Positions 51,753-61,016 of a DNA stretch of 64,000 nucleotides are shown piece after piece. This stretch comes from Methylobacterium sp. NMS14P (GTDB lineage: Bacteria > Pseudomonadota > Alphaproteobacteria > Rhizobiales > Beijerinckiaceae). The first letter of the stretch is position 1. Each line of letters starts with the position of its first letter. A program made the translations under genes and the position numbers. The notes under the pieces are model-generated. The model made no database searches. It had not been told where the DNA came from and was given only the letters and a program-made list of their open reading frames with translations. The stretch is from contig NZ_CP087106.1 of the NCBI RefSeq assembly GCF_028583545.1, positions 2,486,501 through 2,550,500 of the forward strand, given 5' to 3'.

Positions 51753-51767
51753 TTTACCGATGATTAA
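51753..51767. promoter_or_regulatory. Near-match CtrA-like box upstream of the small ORF at 51805
   Basis: TTTA-CCGATGA-TTAA differs from TTAA-N7-TTAA at one position. It lies 38 bases before the chosen start codon. Confidence 0.35.
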
Positions 51768-51804
51768 CCGTCTTCCGGGACGTTTCGTCCCGGAGGATTT
51801 GGCA

Positions 51805-52041
51805 ATGCTCGCGCTGGATGCTGGAACGGCTCACCGGAGCCGCGCTTACAGGACCTTCAGGCTCGACCGGGCCGGTCGCGTCTGCGCGGCCGAGATCCTG
51901 TCGGCCGAGGACGACACGCAGGCGCGCCGCCGCGCCCGCGCGATGGTCGGGCGCGACGCGATCGAGCTGTGGGAGCGGACCCGCTTCCTCGGGCGCTTCG
52001 AGCCCGCCGGCACGGCGGGCCCGGAGCGCGCCGCCCGCTGA
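51805..52041 (+). CDS. Small conserved alphaproteobacterial-type hypothetical protein
   Basis: 78 residues from the ATG at 51805, which has a perfect GGAGG eight bases upstream; an ATG 15 codons earlier has none. The pattern YRTFRLDRAGRVCAAEILSAEDDTQARRRARAM then DAIELWERTRFLGRF resembles a widespread family of short alphaproteobacterial proteins (strand-strand-helix-strand, ending in ELW). Function is unknown. It stands alone between fliO and the convergent transporter gene. Confidence 0.72.
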   Translation: MLALDAGTAHRSRAYRTFRLDRAGRVCAAEILSAEDDTQARRRARAMVGRDAIELWERTRFLGRFEPAGTAGPERAAR

Positions 52042-52063
52042 GGGAGGCGCGCGGAAAGTCCCG

Positions 52064-53392
52064 TCAGCGGCCGGCGGTCTCCGGCATGGCCAGCACGGCG
52101 AGGAAGCTGAGGATCGCGGCCCCCGCTAGGTAGAACCCGACGAAGCCGATGCCGCCGTAGGCCGCGAGCTGCTGCGCGATGTAGGGCGCGCCCGAGGCTC
52201 CCAGGATCCCCGCGAGATTGTAGGTGACCGAGGCGCCCGTGTAGCGCACCCGCGTCGGGAACAGCTCGGGCAGGACGGCGCCCATCGGCCCGAACACCCA
52301 GCCCATCGTCAGAAGGCTGAGGCAGAGGAAGCCCAGGACCGGCGGCCAGGTGCCGGTGCCGGCGGCGTGGCCCAGCATCGGTCCCATGAGGAAGCCCAGC
52401 AGGAACGTCACGGCCATGCCGGAGAGCAGCACCGGTCGGCGGCCGAAGCGGTCGGCCGCCGCCCCCGACACGACGGTGCCGAGCGCCATGAAGCAGACCG
52501 CGATGCACTCGAACAGCAGGAAGGTCGGCCGGCTGTAGCCGAGCGTGCCGGTGCCGTAGCCCAGGGCGAAGACGGTGGAGAGGTAGAACACCGCGTAGAC
52601 CGCCACCATCGCGAAGGTGCCGACCAGGACGGCGTGGCCGTGCTGGGTCAGCGTGGTGGCGAACGGCACGCGCTCCGGCCGCGCCTGGCTGAGCGCCGCC
52701 TTGAAGGCCGGCGTCTCGGTGAGCTTCAGGCGCACGTAGAGCCCGACGCCGACGAGCGCCGCCGAGGCCAGGAACGGCAGGCGCCAGCCCCAGGCCTGGA
52801 AGCTTTCCGGGGTCAGGCCGAAGCTGAGGGCGAGGAAGCCGAGATTGGCCAGGATGAAGCCGACCGGCGCCCCGAGCTGCGGGAAGATGCCGTACCACGC
52901 GCGCCGGCCCGGCGGCGCGTTCTCGACCGCCAGCAGTGCCGCGCCGCCCCACTCGCCGCCGAACCCGATCCCCTGCCCGCAGCGCAGGATGCACAGCGCC
53001 GCCGGCGCCCACCATCCGACCGACGCGTAGGTCGGCAGGCAGCCGATCAGCACCGTGGAGATGCCCATGATCAGCAGGGACGCCACCAGCGTCGCCTTGC
53101 GTCCGACCCGGTCGCCGAAATGCCCGAACAGGGCCGCGCCGACGGGCCGCGCGATGAACGCGATGGCGAAGGTCGCGAAGGCGCTGAGCTGCTGCACGCC
53201 GGGCGCGCCGGCCGGGAAGAAGACCGGGCCGATCACCAGGGCGGTGGCGGTGGCGTAGATGTAGAAGTCGAAGAACTCGATCGCTGTCCCGACGAAGCTC
53301 GCGGCGAGGATCCGCCGAGCGCTCGGGGGGGCGCTCGGGGCGGCCTGCGAGGGGTCTGCGGTGGTGCCCGCGGTGTCGATGGTCTGCAACAT
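52064..53392 (-). CDS. MFS transporter of the metabolite:H+ symporter (MHS) family
   Basis: About 442 residues with 12 membrane helices. The signature segments are ASFVGTAIEFFDFYIYATATALV in helix 1, RPVGAALFGHFGDRVGRKATL in loop 2-3, RCGQGIGFGGEWGGAALLAVENAPPGRRAWYG in segments, and ADRFGRRPVL in loop 8-9. Relatives carry shikimate, alpha-ketoglutarate, citrate, or proline/betaine; substrate is not decidable. The ATG at 53392 begins MLQTIDTAG; the upstream open frame is not coding. It is divergent from dnaN. Confidence 0.92.
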   Translation of the reverse strand: MLQTIDTAGTTADPSQAAPSAPPSARRILAASFVGTAIEFFDFYIYATATALVIGPVFFPAGAPGVQQLSAFATFAIAFIARPVGAALFGHFGDRVGRKATLVASLLIMGISTVLIGCLPTYASVGWWAPAALCILRCGQGIGFGGEWGGAALLAVENAPPGRRAWYGIFPQLGAPVGFILANLGFLALSFGLTPESFQAWGWRLPFLASAALVGVGLYVRLKLTETPAFKAALSQARPERVPFATTLTQHGHAVLVGTFAMVAVYAVFYLSTVFALGYGTGTLGYSRPTFLLFECIAVCFMALGTVVSGAAADRFGRRPVLLSGMAVTFLLGFLMGPMLGHAAGTGTWPPVLGFLCLSLLTMGWVFGPMGAVLPELFPTRVRYTGASVTYNLAGILGASGAPYIAQQLAAYGGIGFVGFYLAGAAILSFLAVLAMPETAGR

Positions 53393-53616
53393 GATCGGGT
53401 TGGGGAGGCGGGATCCGGGTCGGTCGCGGCGCTTTCGCACGGGCCGCCGCGGGCCGATACCCCGCTCCGGACATGGGCATCCGACCTGGACGCGGAGGTC
53501 GCTGTGCGGTGCACCGACGGCGGCCTTGCGTTCCCCTTCCCCCTTCGCCAAGCTGAACGGCCATATTCCGCGACGGTCGCCGGCCGCGGCGGCGTCCCTA
53601 CCACTTGAGTATTGCG

Positions 53617-54738
53617 ATGAGAGTCACTGTCGAGCGCGCGGCCCTGCTCAGGTCGCTCGGCCACGTGCACCGGGTCGTCGAGCGCCGCAACACGATCCCG
53701 ATCCTGTCGAACGTGCTCCTGCGCGCGGAGGGATCGGGACTCCAGCTGCGGGCGACGGATCTCGACATCGAGGTGACCGAGAGCGTGCCGGCCGACGTGG
53801 CGGATGCGGGCGCCACCACCGTGCCGGCGCACGTGATCTACGACATCGTGCGCAAGCTCCCCGACGGCGCGCAGGTCTCCCTGGAGACCGGCGGCGAGTC
53901 CGGCCAGATGACGATCCGGTCCGGCCGCTCGCGCTTCGCCCTGGGCGCCCTGCCGGAGGGCGACTTCCCGGACCTCGCCGCCGGCGAGATGCCGCACGGG
54001 TTCGAGATCGCCGCCGCCGACCTGAAGCGGCTGATCGAGAAGACCCAGTTCGCGATCTCCACCGAGGAGACCCGCTACTACCTCAACGGCATCTACCTGC
54101 ACACGCTGGAGACCGAGAACGGTCCGGCGATGCGGGCGGTGGCCACGGACGGCCACCGGCTCGCCCGCGTCGAGATCCCGGCCCCGCAGGGCAGCGTCGG
54201 CATGCCGGGCGTGATCGTGCCCCGCAAGGCCGTCGCCGAGATCCAGAAGCTCCTCGACGACGGCGGCGAGACCGTCGCGGTCGACCTGTCGCCCGCCAAG
54301 ATCCGCCTGCGCTTCGCCGGCGGCCTGACGCTGATCTCCAAGCTGATCGACGGCACCTTCCCGGATTACCAGCGGGTGATCCCGGCCAATAACGACAAGC
54401 GGCTGACCGTCGAGCGCGACGCCTTCGCGAAGGCCGTGGACCGGGTCTCGACGATCTCGTCGGAGCGCGGGCGCGCGGTGAAGCTCGGGCTGGCCGAGGG
54501 GCGCCTCGCGCTCTCGGTGAACAACCCGGATTCGGGCAGCGCCACCGAGGAGCTCGACGTCGACTACGAGGCGGCCGGCCTCGATATCGGCTTCAACGCT
54601 CGCTACCTGCTCGACATCACCGCGCAGCTCGAGGGCGACACCGCCCTGTTCAAGCTCGCGGATCCCGGCTCGCCGACCCTGATCCAGGATCGCGAGGGCG
54701 CGCCGGCGCTGTACGTGCTGATGCCGATGCGGGTGTGA
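53617..54738 (+). CDS. dnaN: DNA polymerase III sliding clamp (beta subunit)
   Basis: 373 residues, MRVTVERAALLRSLGHVHRVVERRNTIPILSNVLL, three repeated clamp domains, with the C-terminal YVLMPMRV that forms part of the protein-binding pocket. The ATG at 53617 gives the family N-terminus; an upstream in-frame TTG does not. recF follows 221 bases later; dnaA and gyrB are not seen here. Confidence 0.98.
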   Translation: MRVTVERAALLRSLGHVHRVVERRNTIPILSNVLLRAEGSGLQLRATDLDIEVTESVPADVADAGATTVPAHVIYDIVRKLPDGAQVSLETGGESGQMTIRSGRSRFALGALPEGDFPDLAAGEMPHGFEIAAADLKRLIEKTQFAISTEETRYYLNGIYLHTLETENGPAMRAVATDGHRLARVEIPAPQGSVGMPGVIVPRKAVAEIQKLLDDGGETVAVDLSPAKIRLRFAGGLTLISKLIDGTFPDYQRVIPANNDKRLTVERDAFAKAVDRVSTISSERGRAVKLGLAEGRLALSVNNPDSGSATEELDVDYEAAGLDIGFNARYLLDITAQLEGDTALFKLADPGSPTLIQDREGAPALYVLMPMRV

Positions 54739-54767
54739 GGCCGCCGCGCGGATCCCGCTCCCGCCCT

Positions 54768-54797
54768 CGTCCCGAGGTGCCGGAGTGAAGCGGGGGG
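54768..54797. repeat. Diverged copy of the left-edge palindromic repeat
   Basis: This block between dnaN and recF reads CGTCCCGAGGTGCCGGAGTG followed by AAGCGGGGGG. The left-edge repeat reads CATCCTGAGGTGCCGGCGTG followed by CGGCGGGGG. The shared core is GAGGTGCCGG and the G-run that follows. A possible partner, GGGATGAGGTGG, lies near 54870. Confidence 0.35.
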
Positions 54798-54959
54798 TCG
54801 CGCGGGAGGTCCCGGGACGGCGATGTGGTTTCTGGAGCCCGCCCGCGCGGCCCGCTGACGCGGGGACCGCGGGATGAGGTGGTTGGTTGGGATGTCAGAC
54901 AGCAAGGGACGGTTGAGCGCGGCGCGTCTCGGCCGCTCGGTTCACCCCTCGGGTCATCG

Positions 54960-56114
54960 ATGAGCGACGTCCTCGATCCGCGGGTCGAGCCCGACGGGTC
55001 GGGTCTGCGCGTCACGCGCCTGATCGCCCGCGATTTCCGCAACCACGCGGACCTCGAACTGACGCCCGGGGCCCGCTTCGTCGCGCTGGTCGGGGAGAAC
55101 GGCGCGGGCAAGACCAACCTGCTGGAGGCGCTCTCGCTGTTCGTGCCGGGCCGGGGCCTGCGCCGGGCGGAATTCGCCGCCATGGCGCGCAACGGCGGCC
55201 CGGGGGGATTCGCGGTCTCGCTCACCCTCGACCGCGAGGGCGCCGAGCACCGGCTCGGCACCGGCTTGGAGCCCCCGGGGCCCGACGGGCGGACGAGCCG
55301 GCTCTGCCGGATCGACGGCGCCACTGCGGCCTCGCCGGTGGCGTTCAGCGAGTTCCTGCGGGTGGTCTGGCTGACCCCCGACCTCGACGGGCTGTTCCGC
55401 GGCGCGGCCGGCGACCGGCGGCGGTTCCTCGACCGGCTCGTGCTGGCGGTCGACGCCGCCCACGGCGCCCGGGTCTCCGCGATGGAGCGGGCCCTGCGCT
55501 CGCGCAACCGCCTGCTGGAGGAGCGGCCCGACGACGACCGCTGGCTCGACGCGGTGGAGCGGGAGGTCGCCGAGCTGGGCGTCGCCGTGGCGCTCGCCCG
55601 GCGCGAGACCGCCGAGCGCCTCGATCGGCTGATCGCCGAGACCCGGGACGACGCGCAGCCCTTCCCCTGGGCGGCCATCCGCCTCGAGGGCGACCTCGAC
55701 GATCTGGTGGCGGTCTGGCCGGCCATCGAGGCCGAGGACCGCTACCGGATGGCGCTCCGCAACGGCCGCAACCGGGACCGGGCCGCCGGCCGCACCCTGA
55801 TCGGGCCGCAGAGCAGCGACCTCGTGGTCCGCCACGGCCCCAAGGACGTCCCCGCCGGCACGGCGTCCACGGGGGAGCAGAAGGCGCTGCTGATCGGGCT
55901 CGTCCTCGCCCACGCGCGGCTGGTGCGCGCCATGAGCGGCATCGCCCCGCTGATCCTCCTCGACGAGGTGGCGGCCCACCTGGATCCCCGCCGCCGGGCC
56001 GGCCTGTTCGAGGCCCTGGAGGCGCTCCCGGGGCAGGTCTGGATGACCGGCGCCGACCCGGACGCCTTCGCGCAGGCCGGCACCCGGACGGAGGTGCTGC
56101 GGATCGGGGGCTGA
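54960..56114 (+). CDS. recF: DNA repair and replication-restart protein RecF
   Basis: 384 residues of the SMC/RecF ATPase family. Walker A VGENGAGKTNLLEA (about residues 44-57), signature region GTASTGEQKALLIGLVLAHARL, Walker B PLILLDEVAAHLDPRRR. It loads RecA on gapped DNA with RecO and RecR. The start was set at 54960, where MSDVLDPRVEPDG begins and similarity to RecF soon follows. It ends 8 bases from the convergent MCP gene. Confidence 0.97.
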   Translation: MSDVLDPRVEPDGSGLRVTRLIARDFRNHADLELTPGARFVALVGENGAGKTNLLEALSLFVPGRGLRRAEFAAMARNGGPGGFAVSLTLDREGAEHRLGTGLEPPGPDGRTSRLCRIDGATAASPVAFSEFLRVVWLTPDLDGLFRGAAGDRRRFLDRLVLAVDAAHGARVSAMERALRSRNRLLEERPDDDRWLDAVEREVAELGVAVALARRETAERLDRLIAETRDDAQPFPWAAIRLEGDLDDLVAVWPAIEAEDRYRMALRNGRNRDRAAGRTLIGPQSSDLVVRHGPKDVPAGTASTGEQKALLIGLVLAHARLVRAMSGIAPLILLDEVAAHLDPRRRAGLFEALEALPGQVWMTGADPDAFAQAGTRTEVLRIGG

Positions 56115-56121
56115 CCCGGCC

Positions 56122-57813
56122 TCAGGCGGCCCGGACCGTCCCGAGGAAGCGCGAGACTTCGGTCCCCAGAGACTCGGACTGGCGCGACAGCGCGCCGGCC
56201 GCGCCCAGCACCTGGGCGGCCGCCGCGCCGGTCTCCTCGGAGGCCTTGGCCACGCCCGTGATGTTGCTGGTGACCTGGTCGGTCCCGGCGGCCGCCTGGG
56301 AGACGTTGCGGACGATCTCGTGCGTGGCCGCGCCCTGCTGCTCCACCGCCGCCGCGATGGTCGTCGCGACCGCGTCGATCTCGCGGATGCGCGCGGCGAT
56401 CATGTCGATGGCGGCGACGGCCTGCCCGGTCACGTCCTGGATCTGCCCGATCTGCTGGCTGATCTCCTCGGTGGCCCGTGCGGTCTGCCCGGCGAGTTCC
56501 TTGACCTCGGCGGCGACCACCGCGAAGCCGCGCCCGGCATCGCCGGCGCGGGCCGCCTCGATCGTGGCGTTCAGCGCCAGCAGGTTGGTCTGCCCGGCGA
56601 TGGTCGAGATCATCCCGACCATGTCGCCGATGCGGGTGGCCGCCTGGCTCAGGGCCTGCACGAGGTGCTGGGTCTCGTCCGCCTCACCGACCGCCGTCTG
56701 CGCGAGGGTGGCCGAGCCGAGGACCTGCCGGCCGATCTCCTGCACCGACGTGCCCAGCTCCTCGGCGGCTGCCGCCACGGTCTGAACGTTGGCGGAGGCC
56801 TGCTCGGCGGCCGCCGCGACCGTGGTCGACTGGCTCGCCGTCTCGGTGGCGCTCGACGTCATCGCCTGGGCGGTGGCCTGCAGCTCGGTGGCCGAGGACG
56901 AGACCAGCCCGATGATGCCGCCGACCGCCCGCTCGAACCCGTCGGCGAGATCCAGCATAGTGCGCCGCCGCTCGGCGAGGGCCGCCGCGTCGGCGATGCG
57001 CCGGACCTCGGCCTCCTCGGCGGCCTTCCGGGCGACCATCGTCTTGATCCCCTCCACCGCCCGGCCGACCGCGCCGATCTCGTCCCGCCGCGCCGCACCC
57101 GCGATGTCGGCCTCGACCTCGCCCTGCGCCATGCGCTGCAGAACCTTGACCAGCCGGCCGAGGGGGCGCGTGATCCCGACGGTGGTGATGAACACCGCCG
57201 CGAGCAGACCCGCCAGCATCCCGAGGGCGCCGACGGCGATCAGGGTCCGCCGGGTGTGGTTGGTCTGGTCGGTGAGTTCGTCCGACCCCTTCCGCATGTA
57301 GGCGGCGATGTCCTCGGCGATCCTGTTGCCCTCCTCGAGCAGGCCGGAGAAGGTCGGATCGATCGCCGCGTGGACCAGCGCGATGGCTTGCTCGTTCTGA
57401 TTGGCGGTGCCGAGCCGGCAGACCTCGCTCACGTCGCGGAGATAGCGCTCGATCCGCGCCGTCTGCTCGTCGATGCGCCCCGCGAAGGTCGGTGCGTGCG
57501 ACCGGAGGACCGGGAGCAGCGCCTGCACCTGGGGCCGGACGGCCTCGAAGCCCGCGTTGGCGTCCCGCATCTGGCGCTGATCGGTCTCCGCGATGATCCG
57601 GTAGACCCAGTAGTTCAGCTCGATCACCAGGCGATTCAGCCGGCGGGCATCGGCGACGGCCGCCGCCTCGTTGACGATGAACTGGCTGTATCCGTCGTCG
57701 ATCGTCGTCATCCGCGCCTGCGCGTACCAGATGCACCCGCCGACGATCGCGCTGATCATGGCGATGACGGCGGCAATTTTCGGAAGAAGATTGATATTTG
57801 ATAGCCGCAACAC
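56122..57813 (-). CDS. Methyl-accepting chemotaxis protein, stand-alone
   Basis: 563 residues from a GTG start. Membrane helix 1 (about 8-30), a periplasmic four-helix bundle sensor (33-187), helix 2 (190-212), HAMP (213-268) and a cytoplasmic signalling domain with the tip [32 protein letters not shown], in segments. No C-terminal CheR-binding pentapeptide. No che genes lie next to it. An AT-rich leader of about 250 bases precedes it, unlike anything else in the window. The signal sensed is unknown. Confidence 0.93.
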   Translation of the reverse strand: MLRLSNINLLPKIAAVIAMISAIVGGCIWYAQARMTTIDDGYSQFIVNEAAAVADARRLNRLVIELNYWVYRIIAETDQRQMRDANAGFEAVRPQVQALLPVLRSHAPTFAGRIDEQTARIERYLRDVSEVCRLGTANQNEQAIALVHAAIDPTFSGLLEEGNRIAEDIAAYMRKGSDELTDQTNHTRRTLIAVGALGMLAGLLAAVFITTVGITRPLGRLVKVLQRMAQGEVEADIAGAARRDEIGAVGRAVEGIKTMVARKAAEEAEVRRIADAAALAERRRTMLDLADGFERAVGGIIGLVSSSATELQATAQAMTSSATETASQSTTVAAAAEQASANVQTVAAAAEELGTSVQEIGRQVLGSATLAQTAVGEADETQHLVQALSQAATRIGDMVGMISTIAGQTNLLALNATIEAARAGDAGRGFAVVAAEVKELAGQTARATEEISQQIGQIQDVTGQAVAAIDMIAARIREIDAVATTIAAAVEQQGAATHEIVRNVSQAAAGTDQVTSNITGVAKASEETGAAAAQVLGAAGALSRQSESLGTEVSRFLGTVRAA

Positions 57814-58217
57814 GGTCTTATTGCCCCTGAACGGAAACGATGGCTGTCCGTCTGATCTGTCGTCATTCAGACTGATCCTCTGGCGTAAAAATGATCCTAA
57901 TGGATTGGTGGAGTCAAGCCATGTAATATCTACCTGACGCGTTCGAGTTGTTTTATATGCTGGACAATCGCCGATTATAAGTATTATCTGAACCGAATTG
58001 AGCCGAATATTTTTTCTAGAACGCTTAAAAGAACGAATGGAAATCTTCGCCCGTTATTACGGGATCACGGTTGTCTCGAGGCGGTTCCTCGGTCCCGGCC
58101 CGCGCGCCTGTACCGTGCGCGACGCCGGTGCCGCGCCCGGCGGACTTTCCGCGGCCGCGCCCGGCGCCACATAGGGGACCTTGCACGCCGGTCGCGTGCC
58201 CACGGAATCCCGAGCGC
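57814..58217. other. AT-rich non-coding region between MCP and glyoxalase genes
   Basis: About 400 bases between divergent genes. From about 57840 to 58060 the base composition drops sharply in GC, with runs such as TTTTATATG and AATATTTTTTCTAGA. It probably holds the promoters for both genes; no consensus element could be picked with confidence. No gene is seen. Confidence 0.6.
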
Positions 58218-58613
58218 ATGTCCAAGCCCGTCCACGCCATGATCCGCGTCCTCGAGGAGGAGCGCGCGCGCGACTACTACGCCCGGGCCTTCGGCCTCGA
58301 GGTCTCCGACCGGTTCGACTTCCCGGACTTCACCCTCGTCTACATGCGGGACCCGGCCTCGCCGTTCGAGCTGGAGCTCACGGTGAACAAGGGCCGCGAC
58401 AGGCCCTACGATCTCGGCGACGGCTACGGGCACATCGCCTTCGTGGTCGACGACGTGGAGGCCGAGCACGCCCGGCACCGGCGCGAGGGCTTCGCGGCCA
58501 CCGACGTCAAGACCCTCAAGCACGGGGACGACGTGCTCGCGCGGTTCTTCTTCGCCACCGACCCGGACGGCTACAAGATCGAGGTCATCCAGCGCGGCGG
58601 CCGCTTCGCGTGA
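58218..58613 (+). CDS. gloA: Glyoxalase I-like lactoylglutathione lyase
   Basis: 131 residues of the vicinal oxygen chelate fold, probably converting the methylglyoxal-glutathione adduct to lactoylglutathione. The metal ligands fit GloA: His6 (VHAMIRV), Glu53 (FELELTV), His72 (GYGHIAF) and Glu122 (YKIEVIQ). The ATG at 58218 gives the family N-terminus. The next gene follows after 44 bases on the same strand. Confidence 0.88.
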   Translation: MSKPVHAMIRVLEEERARDYYARAFGLEVSDRFDFPDFTLVYMRDPASPFELELTVNKGRDRPYDLGDGYGHIAFVVDDVEAEHARHRREGFAATDVKTLKHGDDVLARFFFATDPDGYKIEVIQRGGRFA

Positions 58614-58657
58614 CCTTCCCGGCGCGCCCCTCCCATCCCGACACGTTTCCGAGATCC

Positions 58658-59245
58658 ATGCCGGACAAGACCCGCATCGTCTGCATCCGCCACGGTCAGT
58701 CGACCTTCAACGCCGCGCACAAGCTCGGGCGCGGCGATCCCGGCCTGCTCGACGCGCGCCTGACCGAACTCGGTCAGTCCCAGGCGCGGGCCGCGCGGGA
58801 GCGGCTCCGGCCGGTCCCCTTCGACCTCGTGGTGGTCTCGCCCCTGACCCGCGCCATCGAGACCGCCGCGATCCTGTTCGGCGAGCATCCGAGCCGGCCG
58901 CGGGTGCTCGTCGAGGTGCTGCACCGCGAGTGCCAGGAGAGCAGCTGCGATGTCGGCCGGGCCGCCTCGGAGATCGCCGCGGAATTCCCCCACCTCGATG
59001 TCGGGCACTTGCCCGAGGTCTGGTGGCACGCGGAGCCGGGCTGCGAGGTCGGCGGCTACCCGGTGGAGCCGCGCCCCCTGTTCGACGCCCGGGTCGCGGC
59101 GTTCCGCGACTGGCTGCGGGCCAGGCCGGAGACCACCATCGCGGTGGTCGGCCACGGGACATTCTTCTACCACCTCACCGGCACGTTCCTGGAGAATTGC
59201 GGCACCATCGACTTCGATCTCGACGCCGCGCCTGCGGCGGCCTGA
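58658..59245 (+). CDS. Histidine phosphatase (phosphoglycerate mutase) family protein
   Basis: 195 residues. The catalytic RHG motif is in IVCIRHGQSTFNAAHKLGRGDP (His12), a second conserved Arg in SPLTRAIETAAIL, and the second His in IAVVGHGTFFYHLTG. These form the phosphohistidine site. Whether it acts on sugar phosphates, proteins or nucleotides is unclear. Its stop directly abuts the stop of the next, convergent gene. Confidence 0.88.
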   Translation: MPDKTRIVCIRHGQSTFNAAHKLGRGDPGLLDARLTELGQSQARAARERLRPVPFDLVVVSPLTRAIETAAILFGEHPSRPRVLVEVLHRECQESSCDVGRAASEIAAEFPHLDVGHLPEVWWHAEPGCEVGGYPVEPRPLFDARVAAFRDWLRARPETTIAVVGHGTFFYHLTGTFLENCGTIDFDLDAAPAAA

Positions 59246-59253
59246 TCAGGCCG
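59238..59253. terminator. Palindrome spanning two abutting stop codons
   Basis: CGGCCTGATCAGGCCG is a perfect 16-base palindrome. It contains the TGA of the gene ending at 59245 and, on the other strand, the TGA of the gene ending at 59246. It may act as a compact bidirectional end signal, though no T run follows. Confidence 0.4.
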
Positions 59254-59962
59254 GCACCCGGGCGCGCGCCGCGTCCAGGCGCTGCCGGGCGCCGGCGACG
59301 GCGATCTCGGGCGCCTGCCGGCCGATGGCGAGGACGTCCGCGAGGATCGCGCAGGCCTCGGTCCAGGTCCCGGCCACGAAGGGCGCCGCGCCCTCGGCCA
59401 CCTCGGCGGCGCAGCGCGCGTCCTCGCCGGCGCGTTCCGCCGCCGTCGCGGTGCGGGACACCGCCGCGGTCAGCGCGCCTTCCCGCCAGCGCCGCGCCTG
59501 GGCCGCCGCCTGCGCGCGCGCTCCGCCCCGCCACGCGGCCGCGTGGGCCGCCGCCAGGGCCGCGGGCCAGTCCGGCGCGCCGGAGCAGGCTTCCGCGTCC
59601 TCGACCATCCCGGCGACCGCGCAGAGCGGCGCCAGGATGCGGCGGACGCTCTCCAGCGCCAGCTGCCGGGTGCGGGCGACCTCGATCTCCGGGGTGTCGG
59701 CGCTGCCCGACAGGCGCAGGACGAAGGCCATCAGCTGGGGCCGCGCCTCGTCCGGCATGGCGTCGTTGAGCCCGAGGGCGTAGGCGGCGGCAGGCCGCGA
59801 GAAGCAGGGCGGGCAGTCGGCGCTGGAGCGGATCGCCCGGTAGGGCAGCCCCGCGGCGACGATCGCCGCCTCGTTGATGCAGGTCCCGCCGTCGGGGCCG
59901 GGGAAGGGATGCGATCCGGCGAGCAGGCGCCAGTTCAGGATCGTCGCGAAGTCGGGATGCAT
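59246..59962 (-). CDS. Conserved hypothetical protein with N-terminal CxxC motif
   Basis: About 238 residues from the ATG at 59962 (MHPDFATILNWRLLAGSHPFPGPDGGTC). The N-terminal 80 residues look constrained (TCINEAAIVAAGLPYRAI, SADCPPCFSRPAAAYALGLNDAMPDEAR), with cysteines that could bind metal. The rest is Ala/Arg-rich helix. No signal peptide. I recall similar sequences from Methylobacterium annotated as hypothetical; no function is known to me. It abuts the convergent phosphatase gene end to end. Confidence 0.72.
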   Translation of the reverse strand: MHPDFATILNWRLLAGSHPFPGPDGGTCINEAAIVAAGLPYRAIRSSADCPPCFSRPAAAYALGLNDAMPDEARPQLMAFVLRLSGSADTPEIEVARTRQLALESVRRILAPLCAVAGMVEDAEACSGAPDWPAALAAAHAAAWRGGARAQAAAQARRWREGALTAAVSRTATAAERAGEDARCAAEVAEGAAPFVAGTWTEACAILADVLAIGRQAPEIAVAGARQRLDAARARVPA

Positions 59963-60023
59963 CGGCGCGCTCTCCGTCTCGGTCGCGCAGCGTGGCACGC
60001 CGCGCCCCGGAAGGCGAGGCCCT

Positions 60024-61016
60024 TCAGCCGCCGAGGCCCGGCGCGAGGCCGGAGAGCATCGCGGTGCCCAGGACCAGCACGAAGGCGGCGGCGACGAGTT
60101 CGAGGCCGCCGAGCGCCAGGAGCCCGGCCTGACCTCTCCCGCCGGCGAGGCGCAGCGCCGTCCGCTTGGCGAAGACCGCGAGGCAGGCCAGCGCGGTCGT
60201 GGTCACCGCCGTGCCGAGGGCCATCGCCAGGACCGCCAGCACGCCCGCGCCGGGCACGCCCTGCGAGACCGCGAAGACCAGGACCAGCACCGCCCCCGCG
60301 CAGGGGCGCGTGCCCGCCGCCAGCACCACCCCGGCCCGCTCGCGCCACGTGTCGAGGGTGTCGAGCGCCTGCGGTCCCGGCAGGTGGCTGCAGCCCGGGC
60401 CGCAGCCCGCGCCGAGATGGGCGAGGCGACCGGCCTTGCGCCACGTCAGGACCAGCCCGACCAGGGCGACGAGGGCGAAGCTCACGGTCTCGATCAGGGT
60501 ACCGGCCCGGGTGATGCTCGCCGCCGTGGCGTTGAGGACCAGCGTGCCGAGGCCGACGATCGCTCCGGCCACGCAGGCCTGGAGCAGCGCGGCGCAGACG
60601 CTCAGCGCGGCGCCGCGCCGGAGCGCCCGCTCCCCCGCCAGGATGTAGCCGGCGATCACCGCCTTGCCGTGGCCCGGGCCGGCGGCGTGGAACACGCCGT
60701 ACGCGAAGGCGAGGCCGATCAGCGGGGTCCAGCTGCCGCCGCCCCGCAGCGCGCTCACCGCGGCGTTGAGGCTGCGCGAGAAGCTCGCCTGCAGCGCCAG
60801 GATGACGCCGCCGAGCCCCGTGGCGGCCGGCGCGGCCTCCCGGAAGCCGATGCCGAAGGGCGAGCGCGGCGGCGGCGCGGCGAGGCCGGGCGCGACGAGC
60901 CACGCGATCGCGGCCGCCAGCAGCGCGGCCAGCCCGATGGCCAGGGCCATGAGGCCGAGCCGCAGGCCCAGCCGCCCCGCCCCCGCGGGGGCGGCGATCC
61001 CGATGCCTACGGACAT
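60024..61016 (-). CDS. Nickel/cobalt exporter family protein (NicO/RcnA type)
   Basis: About 330 residues with six or more membrane helices. The family motif HAAGPGHGKAVIAGYILAGE (about residues 110-129) and the later GTRPCAGAVLVLVFAVSQG are characteristic of NicO/RcnA-type permeases. A Cys/His-bearing loop LGAGCGPGCSHLPG could bind metal. The start overlaps the end of the DUF1007 gene by 10 bases, so the two are coupled. Ni/Co efflux is the family role; the metal is not certain. Confidence 0.88.
   Translation of the reverse strand: MSVGIGIAAPAGAGRLGLRLGLMALAIGLAALLAAAIAWLVAPGLAAPPPRSPFGIGFREAAPAATGLGGVILALQASFSRSLNAAVSALRGGGSWTPLIGLAFAYGVFHAAGPGHGKAVIAGYILAGERALRRGAALSVCAALLQACVAGAIVGLGTLVLNATAASITRAGTLIETVSFALVALVGLVLTWRKAGRLAHLGAGCGPGCSHLPGPQALDTLDTWRERAGVVLAAGTRPCAGAVLVLVFAVSQGVPGAGVLAVLAMALGTAVTTTALACLAVFAKRTALRLAGGRGQAGLLALGGLELVAAAFVLVLGTAMLSGLAPGLGG

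Noticed and set aside
53600..56114. Chromosome origin near dnaN-recF
   Set aside because: dnaA and gyrB are not adjacent, no cluster of DnaA boxes or AT-rich unwinding element was seen around dnaN, and the AT-rich stretch at 57.9 kb lies with an MCP gene.
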